A stretch of 64,000 nucleotides of DNA from Pseudomonas karstica (GCF_009707515.1 NZ_WLYI01000008.1:92145-156144), one strand, 5' to 3'. Positions 25,141 to 34,131 are shown, numbered from the stretch's first letter. Notes: generated by a model from the letters alone, not told the origin. Made by a program: numbers and translations.

Positions 25141-26394
25141 TCAGCGATAAACCGGGAAATCAGCGCACAGGGCGGACACATGCTTGGCCACATTGGCCTC
25201 GACGTCGGCATCGCCAAGGTTGTCGAGGATGTCGCAGATCCAGCCGGCCAGTTCGATGCACTGCGCTACTTTGAAGCCGCGGGTGGTTACCGCCGGCGTT
25301 CCGATGCGCAGGCCCGAGGTCACGAACGGCGACTGTGGATCATTTGGCACGGCGTTCTTGTTGACGGTGATGTGAGCGCGACCGAGGGCAGCGTCTGCCT
25401 CTTTGCCGGTGAGGCCCTGACGGATCAGGCTGACCAGGAACAGGTGGTTATCGGTGCCACCGGACACTACATCGTAGCCGCGTTTGATAAACACGCTGGC
25501 CATGGCTTGGGCGTTTTCGATCACTTGCTGCTGGTAGACTTTGAAGCCTGACTCCTGGGCTTCCTTGAAGCACACGGCCTTGCCGGCAATCACGTGCATC
25601 AGCGGGCCGCCCTGGGCACCGGGGAACACGGCAGCGTTGAGTTTCTTTTCAATGGCTTCGTTGGACTTGGCCAGGATCAACCCGCCACGCGGACCGCGCA
25701 GGGTCTTATGGGTGGTGGTGGTGACCACATCGGCGTAAGGCAGCGGGTTCGGATACAGGCCAGCGGCAACCAGGCCAGCCACGTGGGCCATGTCGACGAA
25801 CAGCAACGCACCAACCTTGTCGGCGATCGCGCGAAAACGCGGAAAATCCAGGGTCTTGGAGTAGGCGGAGAAACCGGCCACCACCATCTTCGGCTTGTGC
25901 TCCACGGCCAGGCGCTCGACTTCGTCGTAGTCGATCAGGCCCGTGTCGGTGTTGATGCCGTACTGCACCGCGTTGTAGAGCTTGCCCGAAGACGACACTT
26001 TGGCGCCGTGGGTCAGGTGACCGCCGTGGGCCAGGCTCATACCCAGGATAGTGTCACCGGCTTGCAGCAGGGCCAGGTACACGGCGCTGTTGGCCGACGA
26101 ACCGGAGTGCGGCTGCACGTTGGCATAATCGGCGCCAAACAGCTGCTTGGCGCGCTCGATGGCCAGGACCTCAACCTTGTCCACGTGCTCGCAGCCACCG
26201 TAGTAGCGCTTGCCTGGGTAGCCTTCGGCGTATTTGTTGGTCAGGCCGCTGCCTTGGGCTTCCATGACCCGCTTGCTGGTGTAGTTCTCTGACGCGATCA
26301 GCTCGATATGATCTTCCTGACGCTGCTCCTCGGCATTCATGGCCGCCAGCAGTGCATCGTCATAACCCTGGATCTGGTCTTGCTTGCTGAACAT
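25141..26394 (-). CDS. glyA: Serine hydroxymethyltransferase
   Basis: A 417-residue PLP enzyme that interconverts glycine plus 5,10-methylene-THF with serine. The PLP-binding lysine is in [14 protein letters not shown] (about residue 228), and [14 protein letters not shown] and [16 protein letters not shown] are typical. As first gene of glyA-soxBDAG-purU-fdhA it is likely the catabolic copy that uses the methylene-THF and glycine made by sarcosine oxidase to form serine, which SdaB then deaminates. GGGAGAG precedes its ATG. Confidence 0.96.
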   Translation of the reverse strand: MFSKQDQIQGYDDALLAAMNAEEQRQEDHIELIASENYTSKRVMEAQGSGLTNKYAEGYPGKRYYGGCEHVDKVEVLAIERAKQLFGADYANVQPHSGSSANSAVYLALLQAGDTILGMSLAHGGHLTHGAKVSSSGKLYNAVQYGINTDTGLIDYDEVERLAVEHKPKMVVAGFSAYSKTLDFPRFRAIADKVGALLFVDMAHVAGLVAAGLYPNPLPYADVVTTTTHKTLRGPRGGLILAKSNEAIEKKLNAAVFPGAQGGPLMHVIAGKAVCFKEAQESGFKVYQQQVIENAQAMASVFIKRGYDVVSGGTDNHLFLVSLIRQGLTGKEADAALGRAHITVNKNAVPNDPQSPFVTSGLRIGTPAVTTRGFKVAQCIELAGWICDILDNLGDADVEANVAKHVSALCADFPVYR

Positions 26395-26562
26395 CGCGTC
26401 TCTCCCAGCCTTTCGTATTGTTGAGGCCTGTGCAGGGCCCTTTGATGCGATGGTAGGGCTGGCTTCAAGAGGTCAAATGCCTACGGACGCCACGCAAAGG
26501 TGCGTTTACGACATGGCTTGGGCAAATGACATTGGGCGGCCGGCATTTGTAGGAGCTCGCGC
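26395..26562 (-). promoter_or_regulatory. Probable promoter region of glyA-soxBDAG-purU-fdhA
   Basis: The gap holds the inverted words CAAATGCC (26475) and GGCATTTG (26542) and a repeated word GACATGGC / GACATTGG. In related species the sarcosine operon is controlled by an AraC-type regulator; no such gene lies beside this promoter. A short REP fragment (GTAGGAGCTCGCGCCTAC) overlaps the traX end. Confidence 0.4.
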
Positions 26563-27300
26563 CTACATGGGACCGGCAACAATCTGACGGACAAATAGGA
26601 GCAACAGAAAATGCAGGGGATAAAGAGCATATGCCCAGCGCCGCATGGCCGGTGGTGAGACGTGTTTGGCATGTCGCAACAAGACCCATCCGGCCAATGG
26701 CGCAATCAGGCACATCGCCAATCCCGACAGCGCGACGACACTGGCACTACTGAGCAGAACCTGCCATTGATTGGCGGCGACGCACACCAGCCCCGGCACC
26801 ACGCTGAAATACCAGGGCCGACGAAACACCAGCAGCATCGCCAGCGGCAACAGCACCCCAAAAAAGCCGAACATCAGGTGCGTCGAGAATATCGCCGCCA
26901 ATAGCACAGCGATCAGCGCCAAACCTCGATCAACAGCCGTCTTTTGCTGCCATCCTCTGGCAATCAGCATACCCAGAGCCAAGGTAGGCAGCACATTGAG
27001 GCTGTGGGCATCGGCGATAAACATTCGATACGGCACCTCGCTGATCACGCTGAACAACAGCAGCCAGCCCAGGTAACGCCATTGAAAGGTCGCGGGCACA
27101 TCCTTGACCCGCTGCACATTCGCCGCAATCACCAGGCAAAACCACGGGAACGCCAGGCGCCCCGGCACATACAGCCCATCCAGGCTCAAACCGACATAAC
27201 GCAGGTGGTCCAGCACCATGCTCAATAGCGCCAGCCACTTGAGCAAATCGAGGGCGCCATCGCGGACGCGGCTGACAGGAATCGTTTCAATACCGTGCAT
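26563..27300 (-). CDS. TraX-family membrane protein
   Basis: A 245-residue protein with about seven to eight hydrophobic segments (for example LLKWLALLSMVLDHLRY, ALIAVLLAAIFSTHLMFGFFG, LLPLAMLLVF). TraX proteins acetylate pilin in F-type conjugation, but chromosomal members like this one have no established role. There are no conjugation genes nearby. Start at 27300 (MHGIETIPVS) is chosen because GGGGA lies 5 bp upstream; ATGs at 27321 and further out lack ribosome sites. It is divergent from ltaE. Confidence 0.8.
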   Translation of the reverse strand: MHGIETIPVSRVRDGALDLLKWLALLSMVLDHLRYVGLSLDGLYVPGRLAFPWFCLVIAANVQRVKDVPATFQWRYLGWLLLFSVISEVPYRMFIADAHSLNVLPTLALGMLIARGWQQKTAVDRGLALIAVLLAAIFSTHLMFGFFGVLLPLAMLLVFRRPWYFSVVPGLVCVAANQWQVLLSSASVVALSGLAMCLIAPLAGWVLLRHAKHVSPPAMRRWAYALYPLHFLLLLFVRQIVAGPM

Positions 27301-27390
27301 AATTCCCCAGAGACTTTGCATTAACAGTGCGTGCGTACGCCCGACAATCTTGGGTAAAGTGCGCACCAACATCGACCACAGGAATAGGCC

Positions 27391-28431
27391 ATGACCGACA
27401 AGAGCCAACAATTCGCCAGTGACAACTATTCCGGCATCTGCCCTGAAGCCTGGGCTGCCATGGAACTGGCCAACCAGGGCCATCAGCGCGCCTACGGTGA
27501 TGATGAGTGGACCCACCGCGCCGCCGACGGTTTCCGCAGCCTGTTCGAAACCGACTGCGAAGTATTTTTCGCCTTCAACGGCACGGCCGCCAACTCCCTG
27601 GCGCTTTCATCACTGTGCCAGAGCTACCATAGCGTGATTTGCTCGGAAACTGCCCACGTCGAAACCGACGAATGCGGCGCACCGGAGTTTTTCTCCAATG
27701 GCTCCAAGTTGCTCACCGCCCGTACTGAAAACGGCAAACTGACGCCGGAATCGATCCGCGAGATCGCCCTCAAGCGCCAGGACATCCACTATCCAAAACC
27801 CCGTGTGGTCACCCTCACCCAGGCCACCGAAGTGGGCAGCGTCTACACGCCGGAAGAAATCCGCGCCATCAGCGTCACCTGCAAGGAGCTGGGGCTGAAC
27901 CTGCACATGGACGGCGCGCGCTTCTCCAATGCCTGCGCGTTCCTCGGCTGCTCGCCTGCGGACCTGACCTGGAAGGCCGGCGTCGACGTACTGTGCTTTG
28001 GCGGGACCAAGAACGGCATGGCAGTGGGGGAAGCGATTTTGTTCTTCAACCACAAGCTGGCTGAAGACTTCGACTACCGTTGCAAGCAGGCCGGGCAACT
28101 GGCTTCAAAAATGCGCTTCCTCTCGGCGCCATGGGTAGGCCTGCTGGAGAATGACGCCTGGCTCAAGCACGCCCGTCACGCCAATCATTGCGCGCAATTG
28201 CTCAGCAGCCTGGTGGCGGACATTCCCGGCGTGGAACTGATGTTCCCGGTGCAGGCCAATGGCGTATTCCTGCAACTCTCGGAACCCGCTATCGAGGCAC
28301 TCACTGCCAAGGGCTGGCGTTTTTATACCTTCATCGGCAAAGGCGGCGCACGGTTCATGTGTGCGTGGGATACCGAGGAAGAGCGTGTAAGAGAATTGGC
28401 AGCAGATATTCGGAAAGTGATGGGGGCCTGA
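27391..28431 (+). CDS. ltaE: Low-specificity L-threonine aldolase
   Basis: A 346-residue PLP enzyme of the beta-eliminating lyase fold. It cleaves threonine and beta-hydroxy amino acids to glycine and an aldehyde. The PLP lysine is in CFGGTKNGMAVGEA (about residue 207), and NLHMDGARFSNAC with the cofactor-binding aspartate is present. AGGA lies 9 bp before the ATG. It is monocistronic next to the glycine/serine cluster and may supply or use glycine in the same metabolic node. Confidence 0.95.
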   Translation: MTDKSQQFASDNYSGICPEAWAAMELANQGHQRAYGDDEWTHRAADGFRSLFETDCEVFFAFNGTAANSLALSSLCQSYHSVICSETAHVETDECGAPEFFSNGSKLLTARTENGKLTPESIREIALKRQDIHYPKPRVVTLTQATEVGSVYTPEEIRAISVTCKELGLNLHMDGARFSNACAFLGCSPADLTWKAGVDVLCFGGTKNGMAVGEAILFFNHKLAEDFDYRCKQAGQLASKMRFLSAPWVGLLENDAWLKHARHANHCAQLLSSLVADIPGVELMFPVQANGVFLQLSEPAIEALTAKGWRFYTFIGKGGARFMCAWDTEEERVRELAADIRKVMGA

Positions 28432-28519
28432 AAGTAGCGAATACTGGCGCAATGCCGAGTCTGTTATTTGATATTTCTGACAGCATCGTGTTCCGTTTTG
28501 ATTGACTAGCCTCTTGGAA

Positions 28520-28558
28520 CCCGAAAGGAAAAAGCCGCTGCGGAGGCCACCTTTCGGG
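28520..28558 (+). promoter_or_regulatory. Leader hairpin before the 66-residue ORF
   Basis: CCCGAAAGG (28520-28528) and CCTTTCGGG (28550-28558) form a perfect 9-bp stem around a 21-nt loop, 57 bp before the start of the small gene. It has no T-tract, so it is more likely a leader structure than a terminator. Confidence 0.5.
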
Positions 28559-28614
28559 AAAACTGCCTGCCGAACAATCGGCCGGAAACGGAAATCCAGC
28601 AGAGGGCTATACCC

Positions 28615-28815
28615 ATGGAATATCAAAGCAACAGCGACGGCCTGCAAAGCGATGGCACTGTCAGCACCACGGTCATTGACTGGGATGAGTTCAGGAAATA
28701 CGCAAAAGTCGGTGACACTATCCAAGAGCCATCAAGGACGCTGAAGATTTACGAAAAAGTCTATGAATTGACAGCATCAGGCCAGCACTTCGTAGTCCAT
28801 ATCTACGCCCAGTAA
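28615..28815 (+). CDS. Hypothetical 66-residue protein
   Basis: MEYQSNSDGLQSDGTVST starts the product and HFVVHIYAQ ends it. It is acidic and soluble with no signal peptide or membrane segment; a central DWDEFRKYAKVGDT stretch could form a helix. AGAGGG lies 9 bp before ATG. I do not recognise a family. It lies alone between ltaE and the REP-associated transposase, preceded by a structured leader. It is small but has codon use like its neighbours. Confidence 0.6.
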   Translation: MEYQSNSDGLQSDGTVSTTVIDWDEFRKYAKVGDTIQEPSRTLKIYEKVYELTASGQHFVVHIYAQ

Positions 28816-28877
28816 CCTTAACGCCCAAAGCCCGCGCCGCAAGCTCATGAGCTCCGGCGCGGACTGGTCCGCGCATT

Positions 28878-28925
28878 GATCGTTTCCACGCGTGGGCATG
28901 CATCCCCGGACGCTTCGCGTCCAGG
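28878..28925. repeat. Degenerate GATCGTTCCCACGC-class element upstream of the transposase
   Basis: GATCGTTTCCACGCGTGGGC and GGACGCTTCGCGTCC are inverted-word pairs of the same class as the array downstream of the transposase. The two therefore flank the gene. Confidence 0.7.
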
Positions 28926-28951
28926 CCACACCCCAATTCAAGGATGAATCC

Positions 28952-29485
28952 ATGGGTAGAAGCCGCTACGTCATCACCGAACCCGAAAAGCCGCACTTCC
29001 TGACGTGTACCGTCATGGAGTGGCTACCGCTGTTTACCCGCGACTACATCGTGGGCCGTCTCCTGGATTGTTGGCGATATCAACAACGCCATGAGGCTCT
29101 AAACCTTTACGGCTATGTCGTCCTCGAAAACCATCTGCACTTTGTCGCCCAGGCGCCAGACCTGGGCAAATGCGTCAGCCAATTCAAATCCTTTACCGCC
29201 CGCACCATCATCAACGACCTGCAAGACAAAGGTGCAGAGCGAGTCTTGAGTCGCCTGCGTTTCAGCAAGCGCGCTCACAAGGCGGATCGGGCTTATCAAC
29301 TTTGGCAGGAAGGCTCACACGCCGAGTTGGTGTATAGCGAAGCAGTGATGCGCCAGAAGCTTGATTACATCCACCACAACCCAGTGAAGCGGGGATATGT
29401 GGATCTGGCCGAACACTGGCGGTATTCCAGCGCCCGTAACTATGCGGGAATGGAAGGGCTGATCGAGATACAGCGCTGGCTCTAA
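28952..29485 (+). mobile_element. REP-associated tyrosine transposase (RAYT)
   Basis: A 177-residue Y1 transposase of the IS200/IS605-related RAYT family. The HUH motif is H61-L62-H63 in ENHLHFVAQ, and the catalytic tyrosine is Y139 in MRQKLDYIHHNPVKRGYV, a RAYT signature. These single-copy domesticated transposases bind and cut REP hairpins and are thought to have spread REP elements. The gene appears intact, and AAGGA precedes the ATG at 28952. A degenerate palindrome lies upstream and a three-copy array of the GATCGTTCCCACGC class downstream, which suggests that class is its cognate substrate. Confidence 0.92.
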
Positions 29486-29493
29486 AGATCGCA

Positions 29494-30003
29494 ATGATCG
29501 CTCCCCCGCTCTGCGTCACACCTTGCACAAAGCTTGAGTCGTGCGCGCATGGCGGGACGCGGAGCGTCCCAAGAAGCATTCCCACGCGGAGCATGGGAAC
29601 GAGCGGAGGCCGCAAGATATGGATCGTGGATCGTTCCCACGCTCGGCGTGGGAATGCAGCCCGTGACGCTCTGCGTCACACCTTGCACAAAGCTTGAGCC
29701 GTGCGCGCATGGCGGGACGCGGAGCGTCCCAAGAAGCATTCCCACGCGGAGCATGGGAACGAGCGAAGACCGCAAGATATGGATCGTGGATCGTTCCCAC
29801 GCTCTGCGTGGGAATGCAGCCCGTGACGCTCTGCGTCACACCTTGCACAAAACTTGAGCCGTGCGCGCATGGCGGGACGCGGAGCGTCCCAAGAAGCATT
29901 CCCACGCGGAGCATGGGAACGAGCGGAGACCGCAAGATATGGATCGTGGATCGTTCCCACGCTCGGCGTGGGAATGCAGCCCGTGACGCTCTGCGTCGCC
30001 AAG
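29494..30003. repeat. Tandem 160-bp array of REP-type palindromes
   Basis: Units start at about 29494 (shortened), 29629, 29789 and 29949 (partial). The exact 160-bp period was measured from GGATCGTGGATCGTTCCCAC. Each full unit contains GATCGTTCCCACGC with its inverted counterpart GCATGGGAACGAGCG, and GTGACGCTCTGCGTCAC with GGGACGCGGAGCGTCCC. Copies differ by only a few bases. The array runs to the last bases before the gbcB stop codon. Confidence 0.95.
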
Positions 30004-30006
30004 AGG

Positions 30007-31107
30007 TTAGAACTCGATGCGCACGTCGCCCTTCGGCACGCTGCAGCATGACAGGATGTAGCCTTCGGCTTCGTCTTCCTCGGTGATCCCGCCGTTGTGC
30101 TCCATTTCGACTTCGCCGCCCAGTTTCATCACCTTGCAGGTCCCGCAAATCCCCATGCCGCAGGCTTTGGGGATCAGCAGGCCAAGCTTGGCCGCAGCAG
30201 CATGGACGGTTTCGCCGGGCGCCACACGAATGCTTTTGCCTGACGAAATGAACTCCACCTGATGCAAATCCGCCAGGTCGACTTCCGGGGCATCCGCGGC
30301 TTGTTCGGCTTGCTCCACTGCATCGGCACGGGCTTCTGGTGGCGTCTGGCCAAAAGATTCCTCGTGGTAGCGGCTCATGTCGAAGCCATTGGCTTCCAGC
30401 AAGCGCTTGACCGCGTTCATGTACGGCGTGGGGCCGCAGCAGAAGACTTCACGCTCAAGGAAATCCGGCACCATCAGTTCGAGCATTTTCTGGTTGAGGT
30501 AACCGCGGTAACCGGCCCACGGCTCACCGAGCCCGTGTTTCTCACAGATCAGGTGCAGGCTGAAGTTGTCGATCCGCGACGCCATGTGCTCCAACTCACG
30601 GTGGTAGATGATGTCTTTCGGCGAGCGGGCGCTGTGGACAAATACCATGTCGACATTGGCGTTGGTGTCGTAATACCAGCGCGCCATGGACATCACCGGC
30701 GTGATACCGACGCCACCACTGAGGTACAGCACTTTCGGGTTGGTGTAGTCGATGGCGTTGAACAGCCCGACCGGGCCGTGCACCGCCAATTCTTGCCCTT
30801 CATGAAGAGTGTCGTGCAGCCAGTTGGAGACACGGCCGCCCGGCACGCGTTTGATGGTCACCGAGAAGCTGTAGGGCACCGATGGCGAACTGGAAATGGT
30901 GTAGGAGCGCATGATCGGTTGGCCGTCGATTTCCAGCTCCAGGGTGACAAATTGCCCCGGCTTGAAAAAGAACAGGATTGGCTGGTCGGCCATGAAACAG
31001 AAGGTGCGCACGTCCCAGGTTTCCTGGATGACTTTGACGCAACGGACGGTGTGCCGGCCGTTGGCCCAGGTCTGGGTGGTTACCGGGTTCAGGAAGCTGT
31101 TGGACAT
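30007..31107 (-). CDS. gbcB: Glycine betaine demethylase reductase subunit GbcB
   Basis: A 366-residue ferredoxin reductase-type protein. It has the flavin-binding RSYTISSSP near 66, NAD-binding SGGVGITPV near 125, and a C-terminal plant-type [2Fe-2S] domain with C316, C321, C324 and C354 (CGMGICGTC...SCC). It passes electrons from NAD(P)H to GbcA, which demethylates glycine betaine to dimethylglycine with release of formaldehyde. Start 31107 (MSNSFLNPVT) fits the family. It is divergent from gbcA, sharing a 282-bp control region. Confidence 0.95.
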   Translation of the reverse strand: MSNSFLNPVTTQTWANGRHTVRCVKVIQETWDVRTFCFMADQPILFFFKPGQFVTLELEIDGQPIMRSYTISSSPSVPYSFSVTIKRVPGGRVSNWLHDTLHEGQELAVHGPVGLFNAIDYTNPKVLYLSGGVGITPVMSMARWYYDTNANVDMVFVHSARSPKDIIYHRELEHMASRIDNFSLHLICEKHGLGEPWAGYRGYLNQKMLELMVPDFLEREVFCCGPTPYMNAVKRLLEANGFDMSRYHEESFGQTPPEARADAVEQAEQAADAPEVDLADLHQVEFISSGKSIRVAPGETVHAAAAKLGLLIPKACGMGICGTCKVMKLGGEVEMEHNGGITEEDEAEGYILSCCSVPKGDVRIEF

Positions 31108-31389
31108 GCTGTTCTCCACCGCCGATGGTCGGCCTTATGGTGGCGATTCTGCGTAACGCGAGAATCACCCATTTGTCTATCTGCGACATTCACATACTTA
31201 TCGCAACCAGCCCCCGTACCATGGGAGTTGCGCGTCGGGAACAGAGTGGGCCATGTCGCTCATGGATAAGGTTCGAGGCAACGCCGGCCCCACACTCGCT
31301 CCACACAAAGACGCTTTCTGTACGCCTTGCATAGCACTAACCGTAGCCACTTATCTCGGCCACACAGAATGGCCATGAGGACACACACG
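31108..31389. promoter_or_regulatory. Divergent gbcB/gbcA control region
   Basis: The region should hold a GbdR site, as both genes are GbdR targets in P. aeruginosa. The best candidate by eye is TATCTGCGAC (31178) with TTATCGCAAC (31198), a weak direct repeat about 20 bp apart. No sigma-70 boxes stand out. Confidence 0.4.
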
Positions 31390-32685
31390 ATGGACGTCAC
31401 CGCAACTTTAAGCTTGGGCGATCCGCTGGACCCCGCACGCAAGGCCACCGCGCAAATGCTGCAAGAACGCGAGCGCACCTTTTCGTTGCCGCAGCCGTTT
31501 TACTCTGATGAACGGCTGTTTGATATCGACATGCAGGAAATTTTCCAGAAAGAGTGGCTGATCGCCGGCATGACCTGCGAAATCCCCAGCAAGGGCAACT
31601 ACCTGACCCTGCAAGTGGGCAAGAACCCGATCATCGTCATTCGCGGCGCCGATGGCGTGGTGCATGCCTTTCACAACGTCTGCCGCCATCGTGGTTCACG
31701 CTTGTGCACCAGCGACAAGGGCAAGGTGGCCAAGCTGGTCTGCCACTACCATCAGTGGACCTACGAGCTAGACGGCCGCCTGCTGTTCGCCGGCACCGAG
31801 ATGGGGGCCGACTTCGACATGCAGCAGTATGGTCTCAAACCGGTGAACGTGAAGACCGCCGGCGGCTACATTTTTATCAGCCTGGCTGAGTCCCCACCGG
31901 CCATCGACGACTTCCTGTCGACGCTGAACCACTACATGGAACCCTACGACATGGAGAACACCAAGGTGGCGATTCAAACCACCTTGTTCGAAAAAGCCAA
32001 CTGGAAGCTGGTGCTGGAAAACAACCGCGAATGCTATCACTGCAACGCATCGCACCCTGAGTTGTTGAAAACCTTGCTGGAATGGGACGACGTCACCGAC
32101 CCACGGGCCGACCAGGCCTTCAAGGACCATGTGGCCGCGTCCGCCGCTGCCTGGGACGCCGAAAAGATCCCTTATGCCCACGCCAGCTTCGGCCTGCGTA
32201 ACCGTATCGTGCGCATGCCTCTGCTCAAGGGCACCGTGTCCATGACCCTGGACGGCAAGCAAGGCTGCAAAAAGCTGATGGGCCGGATCAAGAACCCGGA
32301 ACTGGGTTCCATGCGTATCCTGCACTTGCCTCACTCATGGAATCACTGCATGGGCGATCACATCATCGTTTTCACCGTGTGGCCGATCAGTGCCCAGGAA
32401 ACCATGGTCACCACCAAATGGGTCGTCCACAAGGACGCCGTGGAAGGCGAGGATTACGACGTCGAGCGCATGCGCCAGGTATGGGACGCCACCAACAACC
32501 AGGACCGCCGCCTGGCTGAAGAGAATCAGCGCGGGATCAACTCCACCGCGTACCAGCCTGGGCCATATTCCAAGACCTATGAATTTGGCGTGGTGAATTT
32601 TGTGGATTGGTACAGCGAGCGGATGCTGAACAACCTCGGGGCTGAGCCTGCGGCGTATCTCAAAGGCGTGGCGGCACACGAATAA
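31390..32685 (+). CDS. gbcA: Glycine betaine demethylase oxygenase subunit GbcA
   Basis: A 431-residue Rieske non-haem iron oxygenase. The Rieske ligands are in NVCRHRGSRLC (C98, H100) and VCHYHQW (C118, H121), and the mononuclear iron site is in NRECYHCNASHPEL near 211-222. It hydroxylates a methyl group of glycine betaine, giving dimethylglycine and formaldehyde. GAGG upstream of ATG 31390 supports this start; in-frame ATGs at 31369 and earlier are possible. Partner reductase gbcB is divergent. Confidence 0.95.
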   Translation: MDVTATLSLGDPLDPARKATAQMLQERERTFSLPQPFYSDERLFDIDMQEIFQKEWLIAGMTCEIPSKGNYLTLQVGKNPIIVIRGADGVVHAFHNVCRHRGSRLCTSDKGKVAKLVCHYHQWTYELDGRLLFAGTEMGADFDMQQYGLKPVNVKTAGGYIFISLAESPPAIDDFLSTLNHYMEPYDMENTKVAIQTTLFEKANWKLVLENNRECYHCNASHPELLKTLLEWDDVTDPRADQAFKDHVAASAAAWDAEKIPYAHASFGLRNRIVRMPLLKGTVSMTLDGKQGCKKLMGRIKNPELGSMRILHLPHSWNHCMGDHIIVFTVWPISAQETMVTTKWVVHKDAVEGEDYDVERMRQVWDATNNQDRRLAEENQRGINSTAYQPGPYSKTYEFGVVNFVDWYSERMLNNLGAEPAAYLKGVAAHE

Positions 32686-32692
32686 CCACTGC

Positions 32693-32744
32693 CTGCAGGA
32701 GCGGGCAAGAACTGGGCGTCCCCCTCGCTCCTACAGGGGGACGC
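32693..32744. repeat. REP-like inverted repeat after gbcA
   Basis: CTGCAGGAGCGGGCAAG and CTCGCTCCTACAGG are inverted, with an extra stem GCGTCCCCCTCG / CAGGGGGACGC. It may end the gbcA transcript. Confidence 0.65.
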
Positions 32745-33320
32745 GTTGTACAAAATTCTTCCTGCCCAACTTATCCACAAAGCCACCCACAGCAATTGTG
32801 GGCAACTGCCCTTTCCTATCGAAACAAAACCAAGAAAATCCGTGACTTATTCAAATCCACGGATTTAGACCCTCACTGATCATTTTTTAACCTAAAGCCT
32901 GCAAGCCACGATCTGCATGGCCTACAGAGGAGCGCAAACACCTTATCCACAGAAGCACCAACAGACTTTGGGGGCAACTTCGGGTTATCTGTGGAAAACC
33001 CGCTAAAGCCAAGCAGAATCGAGGCTTTGAAGGGATTTACGGGCTGAAATAGCGACATTGATCATATTTTGATCAAACCCATGAATCCCTCTGTTTACAT
33101 GGCCTGTAGCGGATAGCAAACAACTTATCCACAGAAACACCAACAGACTTTGGGGGCAAGTCCAGGCCCGGAACTTTCTTAATCCACAAAAAAACCCAAG
33201 GAAAACCGTTGGTTAGATTGGTTGTTTTTCGTACAAAAGGCTGCAGAGCTTGATTTGTATGGGATGTGGGCAGCAGCGAACAGGTTATCCACAGGCAGGC
33301 CAACCGAGACTGTGGGTAAA
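32745..33320. repeat. Four imperfect repeats each with a TTATCCACA (DnaA-box) site
   Basis: Exact TTATCCACA occurs at 32771, 32943, 33125 and 33285, spaced 172, 182 and 160 bp. Weaker sites are TGTGGAAAA at 32990 and TAATCCACA at 33180. Around each exact site is a longer degenerate repeat: two copies share CATGGCCT...CAAAC...TTATCCACAGAA and CCAACAGACTTTGGGGGCAA. The region also has hairpins AAATCCGTG/CACGGATTT (32836/32858) and TTGATCA/TGATCAA (33058/33070) and is AT-rich. Open frames of 61 and 76 codons exist but look like products of the repeats. No gene is supported in this 660-bp gap. Function unknown; possible DnaA-binding locus. Confidence 0.75.
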
Positions 33321-33345
33321 GCCTACCTCGCCGCTCCTACAGGAC

Positions 33346-34116
33346 TTAGCGAACCACGCCTTCCTCAATCAACAGTTTGAGAATGGCTTGGGCACCGTCT
33401 TGCGGGCTGACACCCTTGAGCACTTGCCCGCCACCGCCACTGGCCTTGGCCGTAGCTGCTTTCATCCGGTCGGCGCCGCTCTTGGCCTTGATCACCTTGA
33501 GGCGCTTGGGCCGGGGTTTGGCCGGTTGCAACACAGCGCCTGTGAATAACTCATCCTCCAACACCTCTACGTCATGAGCTTCCAATAACCCACGCTGGGC
33601 CGGCCCGTAGGCACTTTGTCGAGGCTTGGGTGCGGCGTTATCCACCGTGGCGAGAAACGGCAGGCGTACCTTCAGGCGCCGCCGCTGCCCACGGGGCAAG
33701 GCTTGCAGCACATGAGCCACGCCGCGCTCGATGGACTCCACCTGGGCCAGGCCAACAATCAGCGGCCAGCCCAGTTGTTCGGCCAACAGGAACGGCAGCA
33801 TCCCCGAGCCTTCACCGGTTTCGGCCTGGCTGCCGGTGAGCACCACCTCAGCGCCGGAGCCTCGCAGGTAGTCGCTGAGCACCGGCAAGGCATCGGCGCC
33901 AGCCGGTTGCTCCAGAACATGCAGTTGCTCCAAACCCATGCCCAGGTAGGCACGCAGGGTCGGTTCGGCAATGTCACCGGCGTGCAACACTTGCAGGTTA
34001 TCCCCAGCCAGTTGCAAACCCAGCTCAAGGGCACGGGCATCCTGTTCGGCACGCCGTGGCCGGCCAGAAGTCGGATGGGCGCCGATGGACACCAGGCTGA
34101 TTACATTGGTCGTCAT
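33346..34116 (-). CDS. Electron transfer flavoprotein beta-like subunit of dimethylglycine catabolism
   Basis: A 256-residue protein of the ETF beta family. It has VVLTGSQAETGEGSGMLPFLLAEQLGWP, the region that shapes the AMP/FAD-binding cleft. It forms a heterodimer with the next gene product and should accept electrons from DgcA/DgcB during dimethylglycine demethylation. ATG 34116 is chosen since AAGGAA is well spaced from it and too close to 34122. The C-terminus is lysine and alanine rich. It is the last gene of the dgc operon. Confidence 0.88.
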   Translation of the reverse strand: MTTNVISLVSIGAHPTSGRPRRAEQDARALELGLQLAGDNLQVLHAGDIAEPTLRAYLGMGLEQLHVLEQPAGADALPVLSDYLRGSGAEVVLTGSQAETGEGSGMLPFLLAEQLGWPLIVGLAQVESIERGVAHVLQALPRGQRRRLKVRLPFLATVDNAAPKPRQSAYGPAQRGLLEAHDVEVLEDELFTGAVLQPAKPRPKRLKVIKAKSGADRMKAATAKASGGGGQVLKGVSPQDGAQAILKLLIEEGVVR

Positions 34117-34131
34117 TGTCATTTCCTTTGC

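Noticed and set aside
26563..27300. Conjugative element indicated by traX
   Set aside because: No other transfer, replication or integrase genes are present; chromosomal TraX-like proteins are common.
29494..30003. CRISPR array
   Set aside because: The unit is 160 bp, palindromic throughout and nearly identical, with no short-repeat/unique-spacer pattern and no cas genes.
29516..30148. Long open frames on both strands across the 160-bp array (up to 210 codons)
   Set aside because: They are internally repetitive translations of the palindromic array and have no ribosome sites; the same peptide recurs with the period of the repeat.
32873..33303. Two minus-strand ORFs of 61 and 76 codons in the DnaA-box region
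   Set aside because: Their similar C-terminal halves (PPKSVGxSVDKxFA) come directly from the two best-matched DNA repeats; no ribosome site or typical codon bias supports coding.
32745..33320. Chromosomal replication origin oriC
   Set aside because: DnaA-box-like sites are present, but dnaA, dnaN, recF, rpmH and similar origin neighbours are absent; a secondary or relic role is the most that can be proposed.
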